Shown: positions 33,944-44,027, counted from the stretch's first letter. The stretch is DNA of 46,766 nt from Clostridium frigoris (GCF_018861865.1 NZ_JAHLDV010000029.1:1-46766); one strand, 5' to 3'. The notes: generated by a model from the letters alone, not told the origin. Numbers and translations: made by a program.

Positions 33944-35137
33944 ATGAAAATATTAGTTATAAATTGTGGAAGTTCATCGCTTAAGTATCAATTAATTAAT
34001 ATGGAAAATGAACAATGTTTAGCCCTGGGATTAGTTGAAAGAATAGCGGCAAAAGGATCAATATTAACTCAAAAGGTTAATGGAGAAAAGTATATTATTG
34101 AAGAAACAATGAAAAATCATACAGATGCAATTAAATTAGTCCTTGCTGCGCTTGTAGACAGGAAACATGGTGTTATTAAAGAATTGAATGAAATAGACGC
34201 AGTAGGACACAGAGTAGTTCATGGTGGAGAAAAATATGCAAAGTCAGTTATAATTAATGACGGAGTAATGATAGGACTAGATGAGTGTACAAAACTTGCA
34301 CCCCTTCACAATCCAGCTAATATAATGGGTATAAATGCATGCAAAAAATTGATGCCTAATACGCAAATGGTTGCTGTATTTGACACTGCATTCCATCAAA
34401 CTATCCCAGAGGTTGCATATATGTATCCGCTTCCGTATTACCTTTATACTGACTATGGTATAAGAAAATATGGGTTTCATGGAACGTCTCATAAATATAT
34501 TTCTGTTAGGGCTGCAAAAATGATGGGCAGGGACATAAAAGATTTGAAATTAATAACTTGTCATTTAGGAAATGGGGCGAGTGTTTCTGCTGTTAAGGAT
34601 GGCAAATCTGTGGAAACAAGTATGGGATTCACTCCACTTGAAGGGTTAGCTATGGGAACTAGATGTGGAAGTATAGATCCAGCTATATTAATATATATTA
34701 TGAAAGAATTAAATTTAACAATTGATGAGGCAAATGATTTAATGAATAAAGAGTCAGGATTTTTAGGAGTATCAGGGGTAAGCAGTGACTTTAGAGACGT
34801 AGAATCAGCTGCTATGAATGATGGGAATAAAAGAGCACAATTGGCAATTGATATATTTTGTTATGGGGTTAAGAAATTTATAGGTGCTTATGCTGCAGTA
34901 ATGGAGGGAGTAGATGCGATAATATTTACTGCTGGACTTGGTGAAAATTCTCCTAGAACAAGAGCGAGAATATGCAAGGGATTAGAATTCCTAGGAGCAG
35001 TTTTAGATAAGACAAAAAATAATGCTGTAGGAATATGTGCAGAATTAAGTACTGATGATTCAAAGATTAAAATATTAGTTATACCAACAAATGAAGAACT
35101 AGTAATTGCAAGAGACACCAATGCTCTTATAAAATAA
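33944..35137 (+). CDS. ackA: Acetate kinase
   Basis: The 397-residue enzyme has the ASKHA-fold start [49 protein letters not shown] and [11 protein letters not shown]. It turns acetyl phosphate and ADP into acetate and ATP, the final ATP-yielding step of acetate fermentation. GGGGAGA precedes ATG 33944; a TTG at 33941 is directly in front. In many Clostridium genomes pta is just upstream, but here the gap is too small, so pta must be elsewhere. A strong promoter for the next gene follows. Confidence 0.97.
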   Translation: MKILVINCGSSSLKYQLINMENEQCLALGLVERIAAKGSILTQKVNGEKYIIEETMKNHTDAIKLVLAALVDRKHGVIKELNEIDAVGHRVVHGGEKYAKSVIINDGVMIGLDECTKLAPLHNPANIMGINACKKLMPNTQMVAVFDTAFHQTIPEVAYMYPLPYYLYTDYGIRKYGFHGTSHKYISVRAAKMMGRDIKDLKLITCHLGNGASVSAVKDGKSVETSMGFTPLEGLAMGTRCGSIDPAILIYIMKELNLTIDEANDLMNKESGFLGVSGVSSDFRDVESAAMNDGNKRAQLAIDIFCYGVKKFIGAYAAVMEGVDAIIFTAGLGENSPRTRARICKGLEFLGAVLDKTKNNAVGICAELSTDDSKIKILVIPTNEELVIARDTNALIK

Positions 35138-35163
35138 ATACCAAATTTAATCATAAATAATTC

Positions 35164-35192
35164 TTGACTTTTTATTGAATTGTTTATATAAT
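35164..35192 (+). promoter_or_regulatory. Strong promoter for DUF177-rpmF
   Basis: TTGACT (35164-35169) and TATAAT (35187-35192) have a 17-base spacer. The leader after it is about 140 nt long and holds AGGAGGGA at 35230 with no start codon in range, and a 7-bp stem TGTATAA / TTATACA (about 35259-35277). Confidence 0.75.
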
Positions 35193-35340
35193 AGACTGTG
35201 TTTGATGTAAGTAAAAAACAATTTAGTTAGGAGGGACGCAGAAGCTTTGCTCGAGCTGTATAATTTTTTTATACAAGATATAGAGAGTTTTCTTTATATG
35301 AGAAAAATTAATTAGTATTTAGTTTTTCAGAGTGGATAGT

Positions 35341-35841
35341 ATGGTAATAGACGTTTCAGAATTATTTAGTAATAAAAGAGCAAGAAAAGAAATTGATTTA
35401 GATTTAGAAAAAGCTAAGTTTTGCTATGATAATGAATTTATACAATTTTCTAAACCAGTTAAAATGCATTTGATTTTAAAATCTAATGATGATGATATAG
35501 ATTTAACTGGAAGTATTGATACAGAACTATTACTTGCTTGTTCTAGGTGTCTTGAGACCTTTTCTTATTTAATACATATTGAATTAAATGAAAGATTGTC
35601 GAAAACTCTAAAGAGTGAAGATGAGGATATTATTTTTATTGAAGATGATAGATTAGATTTAAATGAGATTGTGGAAAATAATATCATTTCTATTCTGCCT
35701 ATAAAAAGACTTTGTAATAAAGATTGTAAAGGCTTATGCCATCAGTGTGGAATCAATTTAAATCATAGTACATGTAATTGTATTATTGATGATATTGATC
35801 CAAGGTTGGCAAAATTAAAAAATTTGTTTTCAACTGATTAA
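35341..35841 (+). CDS. DUF177 (YceD/YlbN) family zinc-site protein
   Basis: The 166-residue protein matches DUF177: it begins MVIDVSELF, has CSRC (Cys67, Cys70) after a beta-rich half, and CNKDCKGLCHQCG (Cys125-136) with CNC at 145-147 near the C-terminus. The family is linked to rRNA and L32 production because it precedes rpmF almost everywhere. A weak purine-rich sequence precedes ATG 35341; GTG at 35332 is an alternative. It is 12 bases before rpmF and starts under a strong promoter. Confidence 0.93.
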   Translation: MVIDVSELFSNKRARKEIDLDLEKAKFCYDNEFIQFSKPVKMHLILKSNDDDIDLTGSIDTELLLACSRCLETFSYLIHIELNERLSKTLKSEDEDIIFIEDDRLDLNEIVENNIISILPIKRLCNKDCKGLCHQCGINLNHSTCNCIIDDIDPRLAKLKNLFSTD

Positions 35842-35853
35842 GGAGGTGTTACA

Positions 35854-36039
35854 ATGGGAAATCCTGCTAGAAAATTTTCTAAAGGTAGAAGAGATTCTCG
35901 AAGAGCGCAAACATTTAAACTTGGTTTACCAGGAATAGTTGAATGTCCTCAATGCCACGATATGAAGCTTGCTCACAGAGTATGTAAAAACTGTGGATAT
36001 TACAAAAATAGAGAAGTTGTTTCAATGGAACAAAAATAA
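35854..36039 (+). CDS. rpmF: Large-subunit ribosomal protein L32, zinc form
   Basis: The 61-residue protein has the L32 start MGNPARKFSKGRRDSRRA and a zinc site with CPQC (Cys31, Cys34) and CKNC (Cys44, Cys47). AAGGAGGTG is seven bases before the ATG. It directly follows DUF177 and ends just before an intrinsic terminator, so these two genes form one unit. Confidence 0.97.
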   Translation: MGNPARKFSKGRRDSRRAQTFKLGLPGIVECPQCHDMKLAHRVCKNCGYYKNREVVSMEQK

Positions 36040-36069
36040 AAAGGAAAGTCGAAAGACTTTCTTTTTTAT
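36039..36069 (+). terminator. Terminator after rpmF
   Basis: GGAAAGTC (36043-36050) pairs with GACTTTCT (36055-36062) around GAAA, with A-rich sequence before and a run of T after, extending the stem. Confidence 0.85.
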
Positions 36070-36140
36070 TTTTACATATAAATATAATTATATTTGTATG
36101 TTAGCGTTACTAATACTATAGATATTTAAATAATATGGTA

Positions 36141-36206
36141 TATAATATAAGTAAACAAATAAATAACCCAATAAACAAATTAATAGTTTTATATTTGTTT
36201 ATTGGG
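36141..36206 (+). promoter_or_regulatory. Inverted repeat and -10 box upstream of plsX
   Basis: TATAAT at 36141-36146 is a -10 box (the -35 box is weak). Twenty bases further, arms 36167-36180 and 36193-36206 (CCCAATAAACAAAT) form a 14-bp perfect inverted repeat with a 12-nt loop. The site is placed where a regulator or an attenuating hairpin would act on plsX. A FapR-type operator as in Bacillus is not recognised. Confidence 0.5.
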
Positions 36207-36229
36207 AAGGTTTAAAGTGAGGGCTTAAA

Positions 36230-37228
36230 ATGGTAGTTGTTGTAGATGGAATGGGTGGAGATTTCTCTCCCAATGCTGTAGTTGAAGGATGCGTTGCGGC
36301 TATAAAAGAATATGAGATAGATATATTAATAACTGGTAGTGAAGAATTAATAAGTGAAGAGTTAAAGAAATATACCTATGATACTAATAAAATAAAAATT
36401 ATTAATGCTACAGAAATTATTAATGTAAGTGAACATCCGGTAATGGCTCTTAAGCGTAAAAAAGATTCTAGTTTAGTAAAGGCATTAAATCTTGTAAAAA
36501 GTGGAGAGGCAGACGCTATTATCTCAGCCGGAAGTACAGGCGCATTTTTGGCTGGATGTACACTTATAGTGGGAAGAATAAAAGGAATAGATAGACCGGC
36601 TTTAACACCAGTATTGCCTGGTAAAAAAATGCCTTTTATGATTATTGATTGTGGGGCAAATGCAGAATGCAAGCCTAATTATTTATTACAATTTGGACTT
36701 ATGGGAAAAATATATTTTGAAAATATTTTAAATGTAATTAATCCATCGGTAGGTCTTGTAAATATAGGGAGTGAAGAAGAAAAAGGTAATGAACTTTCTA
36801 AAACAGCTTTTAAGTTATTGAAGGAAGCAAATTTAAATTTTGTAGGAAATGTGGAAGCTAGAGAAATTCCAACTGGTGACGTTAATGTTTTAGTGTGTGA
36901 TGGATTTACGGGAAATGTGATTTTAAAATTGTATGAAGGTACAGTTGCTACAATATTTGATTTATTAAAAACAAGTATAATGGCATCATTTAGGACTAAG
37001 ATTGGTGGTTTGTTATTAAAACCTGTTTTTAAAAAGTTTAAAAAAGACTTCGATTACAAAGAATATGGTGGAGCTGCGTTTCTTGGAGTAAATGGTATTT
37101 GTATAAAAGCTCATGGAAGTTCCGATGCGAAAGCTTTTAAAAATGCAATTAAACAGGCAACAATATTTTATGAAAATAATGTTGTTGAAAAATTAAAATT
37201 GGAAATTGAAAAACTATCAGATAAATAA
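36230..37228 (+). CDS. plsX: Phosphate acyltransferase PlsX
   Basis: The 332-residue enzyme starts [20 protein letters not shown] and carries the family segments [22 protein letters not shown] and [12 protein letters not shown]. It converts acyl-ACP to acyl-phosphate for glycerolipid synthesis. GAGGG lies seven bases before the ATG. It is followed by acpP, its substrate carrier, 65 bases downstream. A 14-bp inverted repeat in the leader suggests control of this unit. Confidence 0.96.
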   Translation: MVVVVDGMGGDFSPNAVVEGCVAAIKEYEIDILITGSEELISEELKKYTYDTNKIKIINATEIINVSEHPVMALKRKKDSSLVKALNLVKSGEADAIISAGSTGAFLAGCTLIVGRIKGIDRPALTPVLPGKKMPFMIIDCGANAECKPNYLLQFGLMGKIYFENILNVINPSVGLVNIGSEEEKGNELSKTAFKLLKEANLNFVGNVEAREIPTGDVNVLVCDGFTGNVILKLYEGTVATIFDLLKTSIMASFRTKIGGLLLKPVFKKFKKDFDYKEYGGAAFLGVNGICIKAHGSSDAKAFKNAIKQATIFYENNVVEKLKLEIEKLSDK

Positions 37229-37293
37229 AAAATAAAAATTGAGTTACTAGTGCTTATTATGTAGTACATACAAATACAAGGAGGTGAAGGATT

Positions 37294-37524
37294 ATGTTTG
37301 AAGAAATTAGAGCGTGCATATCATCACAATTAAATATAGATGAGGAAGAAATAAAAATGGAATCATCTTTTATGAATGATTTAGGTGCTGATTCACTTGA
37401 TATTGTAGAACTAATTATGCAACTTGAGGAAAAGTATGATATAGAAATTCCAGATGAAGATGTTGAAAAAATTGCGACAGTTGGTAATATAGTAGAATAT
37501 ATTAAAGCACATTCCGAAGAATAA
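37294..37524 (+). CDS. acpP: Acyl carrier protein
   Basis: The 76-residue acidic four-helix protein has [10 protein letters not shown], with Ser34 in the DSL motif as the site of 4'-phosphopantetheine attachment. It carries acyl chains for fatty acid synthesis and PlsX. AAGGAGGTG is eight bases before the ATG. It lies between plsX and rnc, as in Bacillus, where fabD and fabG also intervene; they are missing here. Confidence 0.97.
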   Translation: MFEEIRACISSQLNIDEEEIKMESSFMNDLGADSLDIVELIMQLEEKYDIEIPDEDVEKIATVGNIVEYIKAHSEE

Positions 37525-37580
37525 ACGATATAACTACAGATAAAGGATTAAAAATAAACTTCCGAAAAGGAGTAATAATA

Positions 37581-38282
37581 ATGAAAAGTGATCTACAGTT
37601 ACAGGAGCTTGAAAATAAACTGAAACTAAATTTTAGTGATAAAGATTTATTAAAAACAGCAATAACACATAGTTCTTTTGCAAATCAGAAAAAAAAGGTT
37701 GAGTTTAATGAAAGATTGGAGTTCTTAGGGGATTCCGTATTGCAACTTATAATATCTGAACACTTATACAGTCGTTTTACCCAGAAGCCTGAAGGTTATT
37801 TAACCAAAATCAGGTCATTAATAGTGTGCGAAAATTCGCTTTGTGATATAGCTAATAGCTGGGAACTTGGAATATATATGAATATGAGCAAAGGAGAAGA
37901 AATTACTGGTGGTAGGAACAGAGTGTCAATACTTGCCGATTGTGTTGAAGCAGTGCTTGCTGCTATATATCTGGATAAAGGAATAGAGTATTCTAAGGCA
38001 TTTATACTTAATAACTTTAAAACAACTATTGAGAAAGCAATTAATAATGAAATAATTTTAGATTATAAGACGAAACTTCAAGAGATATTTCAGCAAAATG
38101 GAGAAGTGAATATTTGTTATGAGCTTGTAAAATTTGAAGGTCCACCTCATAGACGAAAGTTTTTTGTTAATATTTTGATAAATGATTGTGTAAAAGGTTC
38201 GGGACAAGGATTTAGCAAAAAAGAAGCAGAGCAAAATGCGGCTAAAGAGGTTATGGAAAGTGCGGATGATATACGTGAGTAA
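37581..38282 (+). CDS. rnc: Ribonuclease III
   Basis: The 233-residue enzyme has the signature NERLEFLGDSVL (43-54, Glu47 and Asp51), DCVEAVLAAIYLD with the second acidic pair, and a C-terminal double-stranded RNA binding domain (about 158-228). It cuts double-stranded RNA in rRNA precursors and mRNA. AAAGGAG lies nine bases before the ATG. The next gene starts inside its last 17 bases. Confidence 0.96.
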   Translation: MKSDLQLQELENKLKLNFSDKDLLKTAITHSSFANQKKKVEFNERLEFLGDSVLQLIISEHLYSRFTQKPEGYLTKIRSLIVCENSLCDIANSWELGIYMNMSKGEEITGGRNRVSILADCVEAVLAAIYLDKGIEYSKAFILNNFKTTIEKAINNEIILDYKTKLQEIFQQNGEVNICYELVKFEGPPHRRKFFVNILINDCVKGSGQGFSKKEAEQNAAKEVMESADDIRE

Positions 38283-39366
38283 CTTGCATTATATTATTCC
38301 TATATTTGTTCCACATGAAGGGTGCCCACATGAGTGTGTGTTTTGTAATCAAGATAGTATAACAGGCACAAAATCGAAAGTTAATGCAGTATATGTGGAA
38401 AAAACAATAAATGAATATCTTGAAACCATAAAGAGTGATGATGCTGTTATTGAAGTATCTTTTTTTGGAGGAACATTTACAGCTATAAAAATAGAAAAAC
38501 AAATAGAATTATTAACTGTTGCTAAAAAGTTTAAAGATAATAATAAAATAAAATACATTAGGCTATCTACAAGGCCAGATTACATCGATGATAATATATT
38601 AAGAAATTTAAAAAAGTACTCTGTAGATATTATAGAACTTGGGGTCCAATCCATGGATGAAGAAGTTCTATTAAAATCAGGTAGAGGGCATACAGCATTA
38701 GATGTAGAAAATGCATCTAAGCTTATAAAGCAGTATGGTTTTATTTTAGGGCATCAAATAATGATAGGACTTCCAGGAGATAATATAACTAAAGATATTG
38801 AAACAACTAAAAGGGTTATTGCCCTTAAGCCCGACATTTGCCGTATATATCCAGCTCTTGTGATTAAAAATACTCAAATGGAAAAAATGTACATACATCA
38901 TAAATTTGAACCTTATTCATTAAGTGAAGCGGTAAATATAAGTAAGATTATTTATATTATGTTGACTCAAAACCATATAAATGTTATTAGAATAGGATTA
39001 CAGCCTACTAGTGAAATATCAGAGGGACATGATTTTGTTGCTGGCCCACTTCATCCTGCATTTAGAGAACTAGTTGAGGGTAGTATATATAGTGATTTAA
39101 TATATGATGTTATCATGAATAGTTTTAATAAAGAAACTGTTAATGAGTTGGTTTTAGTAAAAATTAATCCAAAAGATATTTCAAAGCTTTATGCTAATGG
39201 AAAAATTTACTTTAATGAACTGAAAAATAGATTGAAAACAATTTCAATAGAGATATCACAAGACATTACAGTTAATCGTGGAAGTATTAGCATAAGAATA
39301 AAAGGACAGTGTATTATTATGACTATATATGAGTACGTGTCTATAAAGTATAAAAAAGGATTTTAA
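38266..39366 (+). CDS. Radical SAM Fe-S protein, Elp3-like
   Basis: The 366-residue protein holds the cluster motif CPHECVFC (Cys20, 24, 27) near the N-terminus, FFGGTFTAI, RLSTRPDYI and LGVQSMDEEVL, typical of the Elp3/oxygen-independent coproporphyrinogen-like radical SAM group, and a C-terminal radical SAM tail domain. It lacks the acetyltransferase domain of full Elp3. It is conserved between rnc and smc in Clostridium, but the substrate is not known. Start is uncertain: ATG 38266 has GGAAAG close upstream, GTG 38275 would give MSNLHYIIP. It overlaps rnc. Confidence 0.9.
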   Translation: MIYVSNLHYIIPIFVPHEGCPHECVFCNQDSITGTKSKVNAVYVEKTINEYLETIKSDDAVIEVSFFGGTFTAIKIEKQIELLTVAKKFKDNNKIKYIRLSTRPDYIDDNILRNLKKYSVDIIELGVQSMDEEVLLKSGRGHTALDVENASKLIKQYGFILGHQIMIGLPGDNITKDIETTKRVIALKPDICRIYPALVIKNTQMEKMYIHHKFEPYSLSEAVNISKIIYIMLTQNHINVIRIGLQPTSEISEGHDFVAGPLHPAFRELVEGSIYSDLIYDVIMNSFNKETVNELVLVKINPKDISKLYANGKIYFNELKNRLKTISIEISQDITVNRGSISIRIKGQCIIMTIYEYVSIKYKKGF

Positions 39367-39393
39367 TTAAAAAATTTAAATACGAGGTGAAGT

Positions 39394-39492
39394 ATGAAAA
39401 AAGCGAAAAGAGATAAATATACAAAAGTAATAATCTACGGTATTGTATTCATTTTTACTATAGGTTTTGTATTGCCGATGTTATTCAGGTAA
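39394..39492 (+). CDS. 32-residue single-pass membrane miniprotein before smc
   Basis: The frame starts MKKAKRDKYTKVIIYG, with a basic head (seven Lys/Arg in the first eleven residues), one hydrophobic segment (about 12-30) and the ending PMLFR. GAGGTGA lies five bases before the ATG. In size and layout it resembles Prli42-type miniproteins of Firmicutes, but I cannot show homology. It lies between the radical SAM gene and smc, 16 bases before the smc ATG, so it is co-transcribed with them. Confidence 0.7.
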   Translation: MKKAKRDKYTKVIIYGIVFIFTIGFVLPMLFR

Positions 39493-39508
39493 AATAGGAG
39501 AGTGTTTC

Positions 39509-42500
39509 ATGTTCTTAAAATCTATTGAAATAAGAGGATTTAAATCCTTTGCAGATAAAACGGAGTTAACATTTGAAAAAGGTATTACAGCAGTAGTAGG
39601 GCCAAATGGAAGCGGAAAAAGTAATATCTCAGATGCTGTAAGGTGGGTACTTGGAGAGCAAAGTGTACGAAGCCTAAGAGGCGATAAAATGGAAGACGTT
39701 ATATTTGCAGGCACACAGTTTAGAAAACCCGTGGGACTCGCTCAGGTGTCCTTAACGCTTGATAATAGTGATTGTGAATTGGATATTGATTATTCTAATG
39801 TAACTATATCGAGAAGATTATATCGCTCAGGAGAAAGTGAATATTTAATAAATAATACATCTTGTAGGTTAAAAGATGTTCAACAGCTTTTTATGGATAC
39901 CGGCATAGGAAAAGAAGGATATTCAATTATTGGACAAGGTAAAATTGATGCTATTTTAAGTGGTAAAACAGAAGATAGAAGAAAATTATTTGAAGAAGCT
40001 GCAGGAATTGTTAAGTATAAAACAAGGAAAGAGGAAGCAGAAAAAAGACTTGATAGCACCGATCAAAATTTAATTAGAATAGGTGATATATTAAGCACTT
40101 ATGAGGAACGATTAGAACCACTAATGAATGAAAGTGATAAGGCAAAACAATTTTTAAAGCTTTTCGAAGAATTAAAAAGTAAAGAAGTTAGCATAATTAT
40201 TGATTCTATTACTAAAGTTGAAGAGAAAATGAAAGGATTACATGAGGAATTAGATAAATTACAGGTAGAGGTTGTAAAGACTACAGAAGAAAAAACATCT
40301 TTTAAGAAAGAGGTTGAAGTCTTAAATGAAAAGTTTGAAGAGTTTGAAAATAAAAGCCAGGGCGAAAAACAATTATTTTATGATAATAAGATAATATATC
40401 AAAACAATATTTCACAAACAAATATTCTTCATGAGAGGATAGATAATTTAGAAAAAGTCATTGATAAAACAACAAGTGAGAGTAGTATAACTCATAATAA
40501 TTTGTTAGAACTTAAAAATAATAACATAAAAGCCGAGGAATCATTAAATGATATAAAAAATACTCAAACAGAAATAGATGAAGAAATCAAATTAGAAGAA
40601 ATAAAAATAAAGAATATTCAGGGAAACATAGAAATTGAAAGTAATGAAATTAAATCTCTTAATGAAGAAAAACAAAATAATATTAACAAAAATATGGTGT
40701 CTAATAATAGTTTATTAATCTTAAATAACAACATAGATATATCTAAAAGTAGAATAATTATGTTGAAAAACACTATTGAAGATCTTGAGAATTTATTAAA
40801 AGTAAATGATAATACAAAAATAACTTTTGAAAGTGAAATGAAAGAAGTAAGACAAAAGATAATACAATATGAAAGTAAGCTTGATAAAAATAAAATCGAA
40901 ATTAGTAAACTTCAAAATATTTTATCTATAGATGAGAAACAGATGAAGAATTGTAGTTTTAAAATTAATAAAGCTGAAGCTAATTTTAATGTGCTTACAA
41001 TACTCGAGAAAAAACATGAAGGTTATAATAAATCTGTAAAGAACTTAATGCAAAATGTTAATGAAGGTAAAATAGGTAATATTAATGAATGTTTTGTACT
41101 TGGTGAAATTATAAAGGTAGAAAAATATTTAGAAGTGGCTTTAGAAATTGCTTTGGGTGGAACTATATCACACATAATAACTAAAGATGAAAACGTGGCA
41201 AGAATATTAATAAATTACTTGAAAGTAAATAAACTTGGACGTGCAACGTTTTTACCTTTAAACATTATTAAGGGCAGAAAGATTTCAATTGATAATGAAA
41301 CTAAAAGTAATCCAGGATTTATCGGGATAGCAAGCGAACTTATAGAGTATGATGAAAAATTTAGTGAGGTTATGGCATTTATTTTAGGTAGAACGATTAT
41401 ATGTAAAGATATGGATTCAGCTTTGCATATATCAAAATGCAATAATCATAGAATTAAAATTGTTACGTTATCTGGTGAGGTTATAAACGTTGGTGGATCA
41501 CTAACTGGTGGAAGCATATATACAAAAACATCAAGTATAATCGGAAGAAAAAGAGAAATTAAAGAATTAGATAAGGAAATATCAACACTAAAAAAAGAGA
41601 ATATTGTTTATCTTGAAAAAATAAAACAAGGTAAAACTGAAATTTTAAAATTTGACAATGAAAATTTAAAGATAAGAGAAAAAATTCACTTTGAAAATAT
41701 CGAGGTAGCAAAAAAAGAAGCTAAAATAAATTCAATAGTAGATGATACAAATAGATTAAAGAGCGATAGCAAAAATTCAAATATTGAAAAGTCTTCAGAG
41801 GATAGTAAACTTAAACAAGGGTATATAGAAATCGAAGAAAAAAATATGCTAGTTACTAAGTTTACACATGCAAAAGATGAAATAGAGCAAAATTTAAATA
41901 GAATTGAATTTAAATTGAAAGATAAATTACAAGAGATTGAAAATATAAAAGAAGTGATTACAGGGGCTAAGATAAAAAAAGCTCAAGTCTATGAGGCGTT
42001 ACGTAATAAGGATGCTGAAATCAAAAGATTGAATGTAGATATATTATCTTTCAGCGAAAAAATAATTGTATATTCTAAGGAAATAGAAGAAGCCATAAAA
42101 AATAAGGAAACAAGTATATGTTTAATTGGAATTGTAGATAAAAAGGCAAATGAAATAATGATTACCATAGAAGAAATGAAAAAAAACTTTAAGGATTATG
42201 AAATTCAAAGGATTAAAATTAAAGACAATATAAAAATAAATGTGGGTCAGTTTGATAATGTTACGTCGATGCTTGAAAAAATAGAAAAAAGTTTATATAA
42301 GTGTCAATTAGCTCTAGCAAAAGTAAGCATGGAAAAGGATAATTACTACAAAAAATTGAATGAAGACTTTGAACTAACATATGCAGAGGCACTAATATTT
42401 AAAAAAGAAATTGACGATATTTATAAGCTTAAAAATGAAATAGCAACATTAAAAGAGACTATTAGACTGCTTGGTAAAATAAATGTAAGTGCTATTGAAG

Positions 42501-43063
42501 AATATAAAGAGGTCAAGGATAAATATACATTTATGAATGATCAAAAAGAAGACTTAGTATCAGCTAAAAACGAATTATTAACTGTAATAAGTGGAATGAC
42601 TGAGAAAATGAAAAAAATCTTTGCGGAAAATTTTATTATATTAAGACAAAATTTTAATGAGACATTCATGGAGCTATTTAAAGGTGGTAGCGCGGATTTA
42701 ATACTTACACAGGGTGATGAACTTACAGCGAAAATTGATATAAATGTACAACCACCAGGAAAAAAACTTCAAAATATAAGTTTAATGTCTGGTGGTGAAA
42801 AAGTTTTATCTGCGATTGCATTATTATTTGCAATACTCAAGATGAAGCCAACACCATTTTGTATTTTGGATGAAATAGAGGCAGCACTTGACGATGCAAA
42901 CGTTGTTAGATACGCAGAGTTTTTAAGGAGATTTGCCGATAATGTTCAATTCATTATAATAACCCACAGAAAAGGAACTATGGAGGCTGGGGATGTATTA
43001 TATGGTGTTACCATGGAAGAGAAGGGTGTATCAAAAATAGTATCAATTGATTTAAAAAAGTAA
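39509..43063 (+). CDS. smc: Chromosome segregation ATPase SMC
   Basis: The 1184-residue protein starts MFLKSIEIRGFKSFAD with Walker A GPNGSGKSN (31-39). Two long charged coiled coils flank a hinge (about 500-660, with GGSLTGGS at its end). The C-terminal head has SGGEK and CILDEIEAALDDANV (Walker B and D-loop). It condenses and separates chromosomes with ScpAB. I use the ATG at 39509, which has AGGAGA upstream and the standard N-terminus; an earlier in-frame start at 39467 lies inside the miniprotein gene. ftsY follows after 52 bases. Confidence 0.97.
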   Translation: MFLKSIEIRGFKSFADKTELTFEKGITAVVGPNGSGKSNISDAVRWVLGEQSVRSLRGDKMEDVIFAGTQFRKPVGLAQVSLTLDNSDCELDIDYSNVTISRRLYRSGESEYLINNTSCRLKDVQQLFMDTGIGKEGYSIIGQGKIDAILSGKTEDRRKLFEEAAGIVKYKTRKEEAEKRLDSTDQNLIRIGDILSTYEERLEPLMNESDKAKQFLKLFEELKSKEVSIIIDSITKVEEKMKGLHEELDKLQVEVVKTTEEKTSFKKEVEVLNEKFEEFENKSQGEKQLFYDNKIIYQNNISQTNILHERIDNLEKVIDKTTSESSITHNNLLELKNNNIKAEESLNDIKNTQTEIDEEIKLEEIKIKNIQGNIEIESNEIKSLNEEKQNNINKNMVSNNSLLILNNNIDISKSRIIMLKNTIEDLENLLKVNDNTKITFESEMKEVRQKIIQYESKLDKNKIEISKLQNILSIDEKQMKNCSFKINKAEANFNVLTILEKKHEGYNKSVKNLMQNVNEGKIGNINECFVLGEIIKVEKYLEVALEIALGGTISHIITKDENVARILINYLKVNKLGRATFLPLNIIKGRKISIDNETKSNPGFIGIASELIEYDEKFSEVMAFILGRTIICKDMDSALHISKCNNHRIKIVTLSGEVINVGGSLTGGSIYTKTSSIIGRKREIKELDKEISTLKKENIVYLEKIKQGKTEILKFDNENLKIREKIHFENIEVAKKEAKINSIVDDTNRLKSDSKNSNIEKSSEDSKLKQGYIEIEEKNMLVTKFTHAKDEIEQNLNRIEFKLKDKLQEIENIKEVITGAKIKKAQVYEALRNKDAEIKRLNVDILSFSEKIIVYSKEIEEAIKNKETSICLIGIVDKKANEIMITIEEMKKNFKDYEIQRIKIKDNIKINVGQFDNVTSMLEKIEKSLYKCQLALAKVSMEKDNYYKKLNEDFELTYAEALIFKKEIDDIYKLKNEIATLKETIRLLGKINVSAIEEYKEVKDKYTFMNDQKEDLVSAKNELLTVISGMTEKMKKIFAENFIILRQNFNETFMELFKGGSADLILTQGDELTAKIDINVQPPGKKLQNISLMSGGEKVLSAIALLFAILKMKPTPFCILDEIEAALDDANVVRYAEFLRRFADNVQFIIITHRKGTMEAGDVLYGVTMEEKGVSKIVSIDLKK

Positions 43064-43115
43064 AGACTTATAATAATCGTTTTGTACATCAAAGGAGAAA
43101 CAAGGAGGAATAGAA

Positions 43116-44027
43116 ATGTTTGAAGGATTTTTTGATAAATTAAAAGATGGATTAGCAAAGACTAGAAATAGTATTACAGAAAAAGTTAGCGAAGTATTAA
43201 ACTTAGCAATTACAATTGATGATGAATTGTATGAGGAGCTAGAGGAAATATTAATTACAGCAGATATTGGTGTAGATACTTCTGTTTATATAATTGAAAA
43301 ACTTAGAAAAAAAGTAAAGGAATTAAAAATAAAAGATCCATCAGATATTATACCTTGTTTAAAAGAAGTTTTAATGGATATATTAGGTGAAGAGGAAGAT
43401 CAAATAAAAAATGTACAGCTACCAAAGGTAATTTTGATAATAGGAGTTAATGGAGTCGGTAAAACTACCTCTATTGGTAAAATAGCATCATCATTAAAAT
43501 CTAAAAAGTATAAAGTCCTTATTGCTGCAGCGGATACATTCAGAGCAGCGGCAATTGAACAGTTAGAAATTTGGAGTAGTAGAGCAGATGTTGCATTAAT
43601 AAAACACAAAGAAGGTTCTGACCCTGCGGCTGTAGTTTTTGATGCTGTTCAAGCAGCTAAAGCGAGAAAAGTTGATGTACTGATTTGTGATACGGCAGGA
43701 AGACTTCATAACAAAAAAAATCTTATGGATGAATTAGCAAAAATAAATAGAGTGATTATAAGGGAGTACAGTGAAGCTCATCTGGAAACACTACTAGTTA
43801 TTGATGCAACTACTGGTCAAAATGGAATTCAACAAGCTAAACAGTTCATGGAAATATGTCCAATTGATGGTATTATACTAACTAAATTAGATGGTACTGC
43901 CAAAGGTGGCGTTGTAATATCAATTAAGAATCAACTTAATATACCTGTTAAATATATAGGGGTTGGTGAGGGTATTGATGATTTACAAGAGTTTAATTCG
44001 AAAGATTTCGTAGAGGCTTTGTTTTAA
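43116..44027 (+). CDS. ftsY: Signal recognition particle receptor FtsY
   Basis: The 303-residue GTPase has the four-helix N domain (about 1-90), GVNGVGKTT (110-118), DTFRAAA, DTAGRLHN and TKLDGTAKGG. It is the short form without a long acidic A domain and starts MFEGFFDKLKDGL, an amphipathic membrane-binding helix. It receives ribosome-SRP complexes at the membrane. AAGGAGGA precedes the ATG. Its partner ffh lies 450 bases on. Confidence 0.97.
   Translation: MFEGFFDKLKDGLAKTRNSITEKVSEVLNLAITIDDELYEELEEILITADIGVDTSVYIIEKLRKKVKELKIKDPSDIIPCLKEVLMDILGEEEDQIKNVQLPKVILIIGVNGVGKTTSIGKIASSLKSKKYKVLIAAADTFRAAAIEQLEIWSSRADVALIKHKEGSDPAAVVFDAVQAAKARKVDVLICDTAGRLHNKKNLMDELAKINRVIIREYSEAHLETLLVIDATTGQNGIQQAKQFMEICPIDGIILTKLDGTAKGGVVISIKNQLNIPVKYIGVGEGIDDLQEFNSKDFVEALF

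Noticed and set aside
35247-35315. 22-codon leader peptide from a TTG before DUF177
   Set aside because: The spacing to AGGAGG is about 13 bases, the start is TTG, and no regulatory codon pattern is seen.
37229-37293. Terminator between plsX and acpP
   Set aside because: Only a weak AT-rich pairing is possible, with no T-run.
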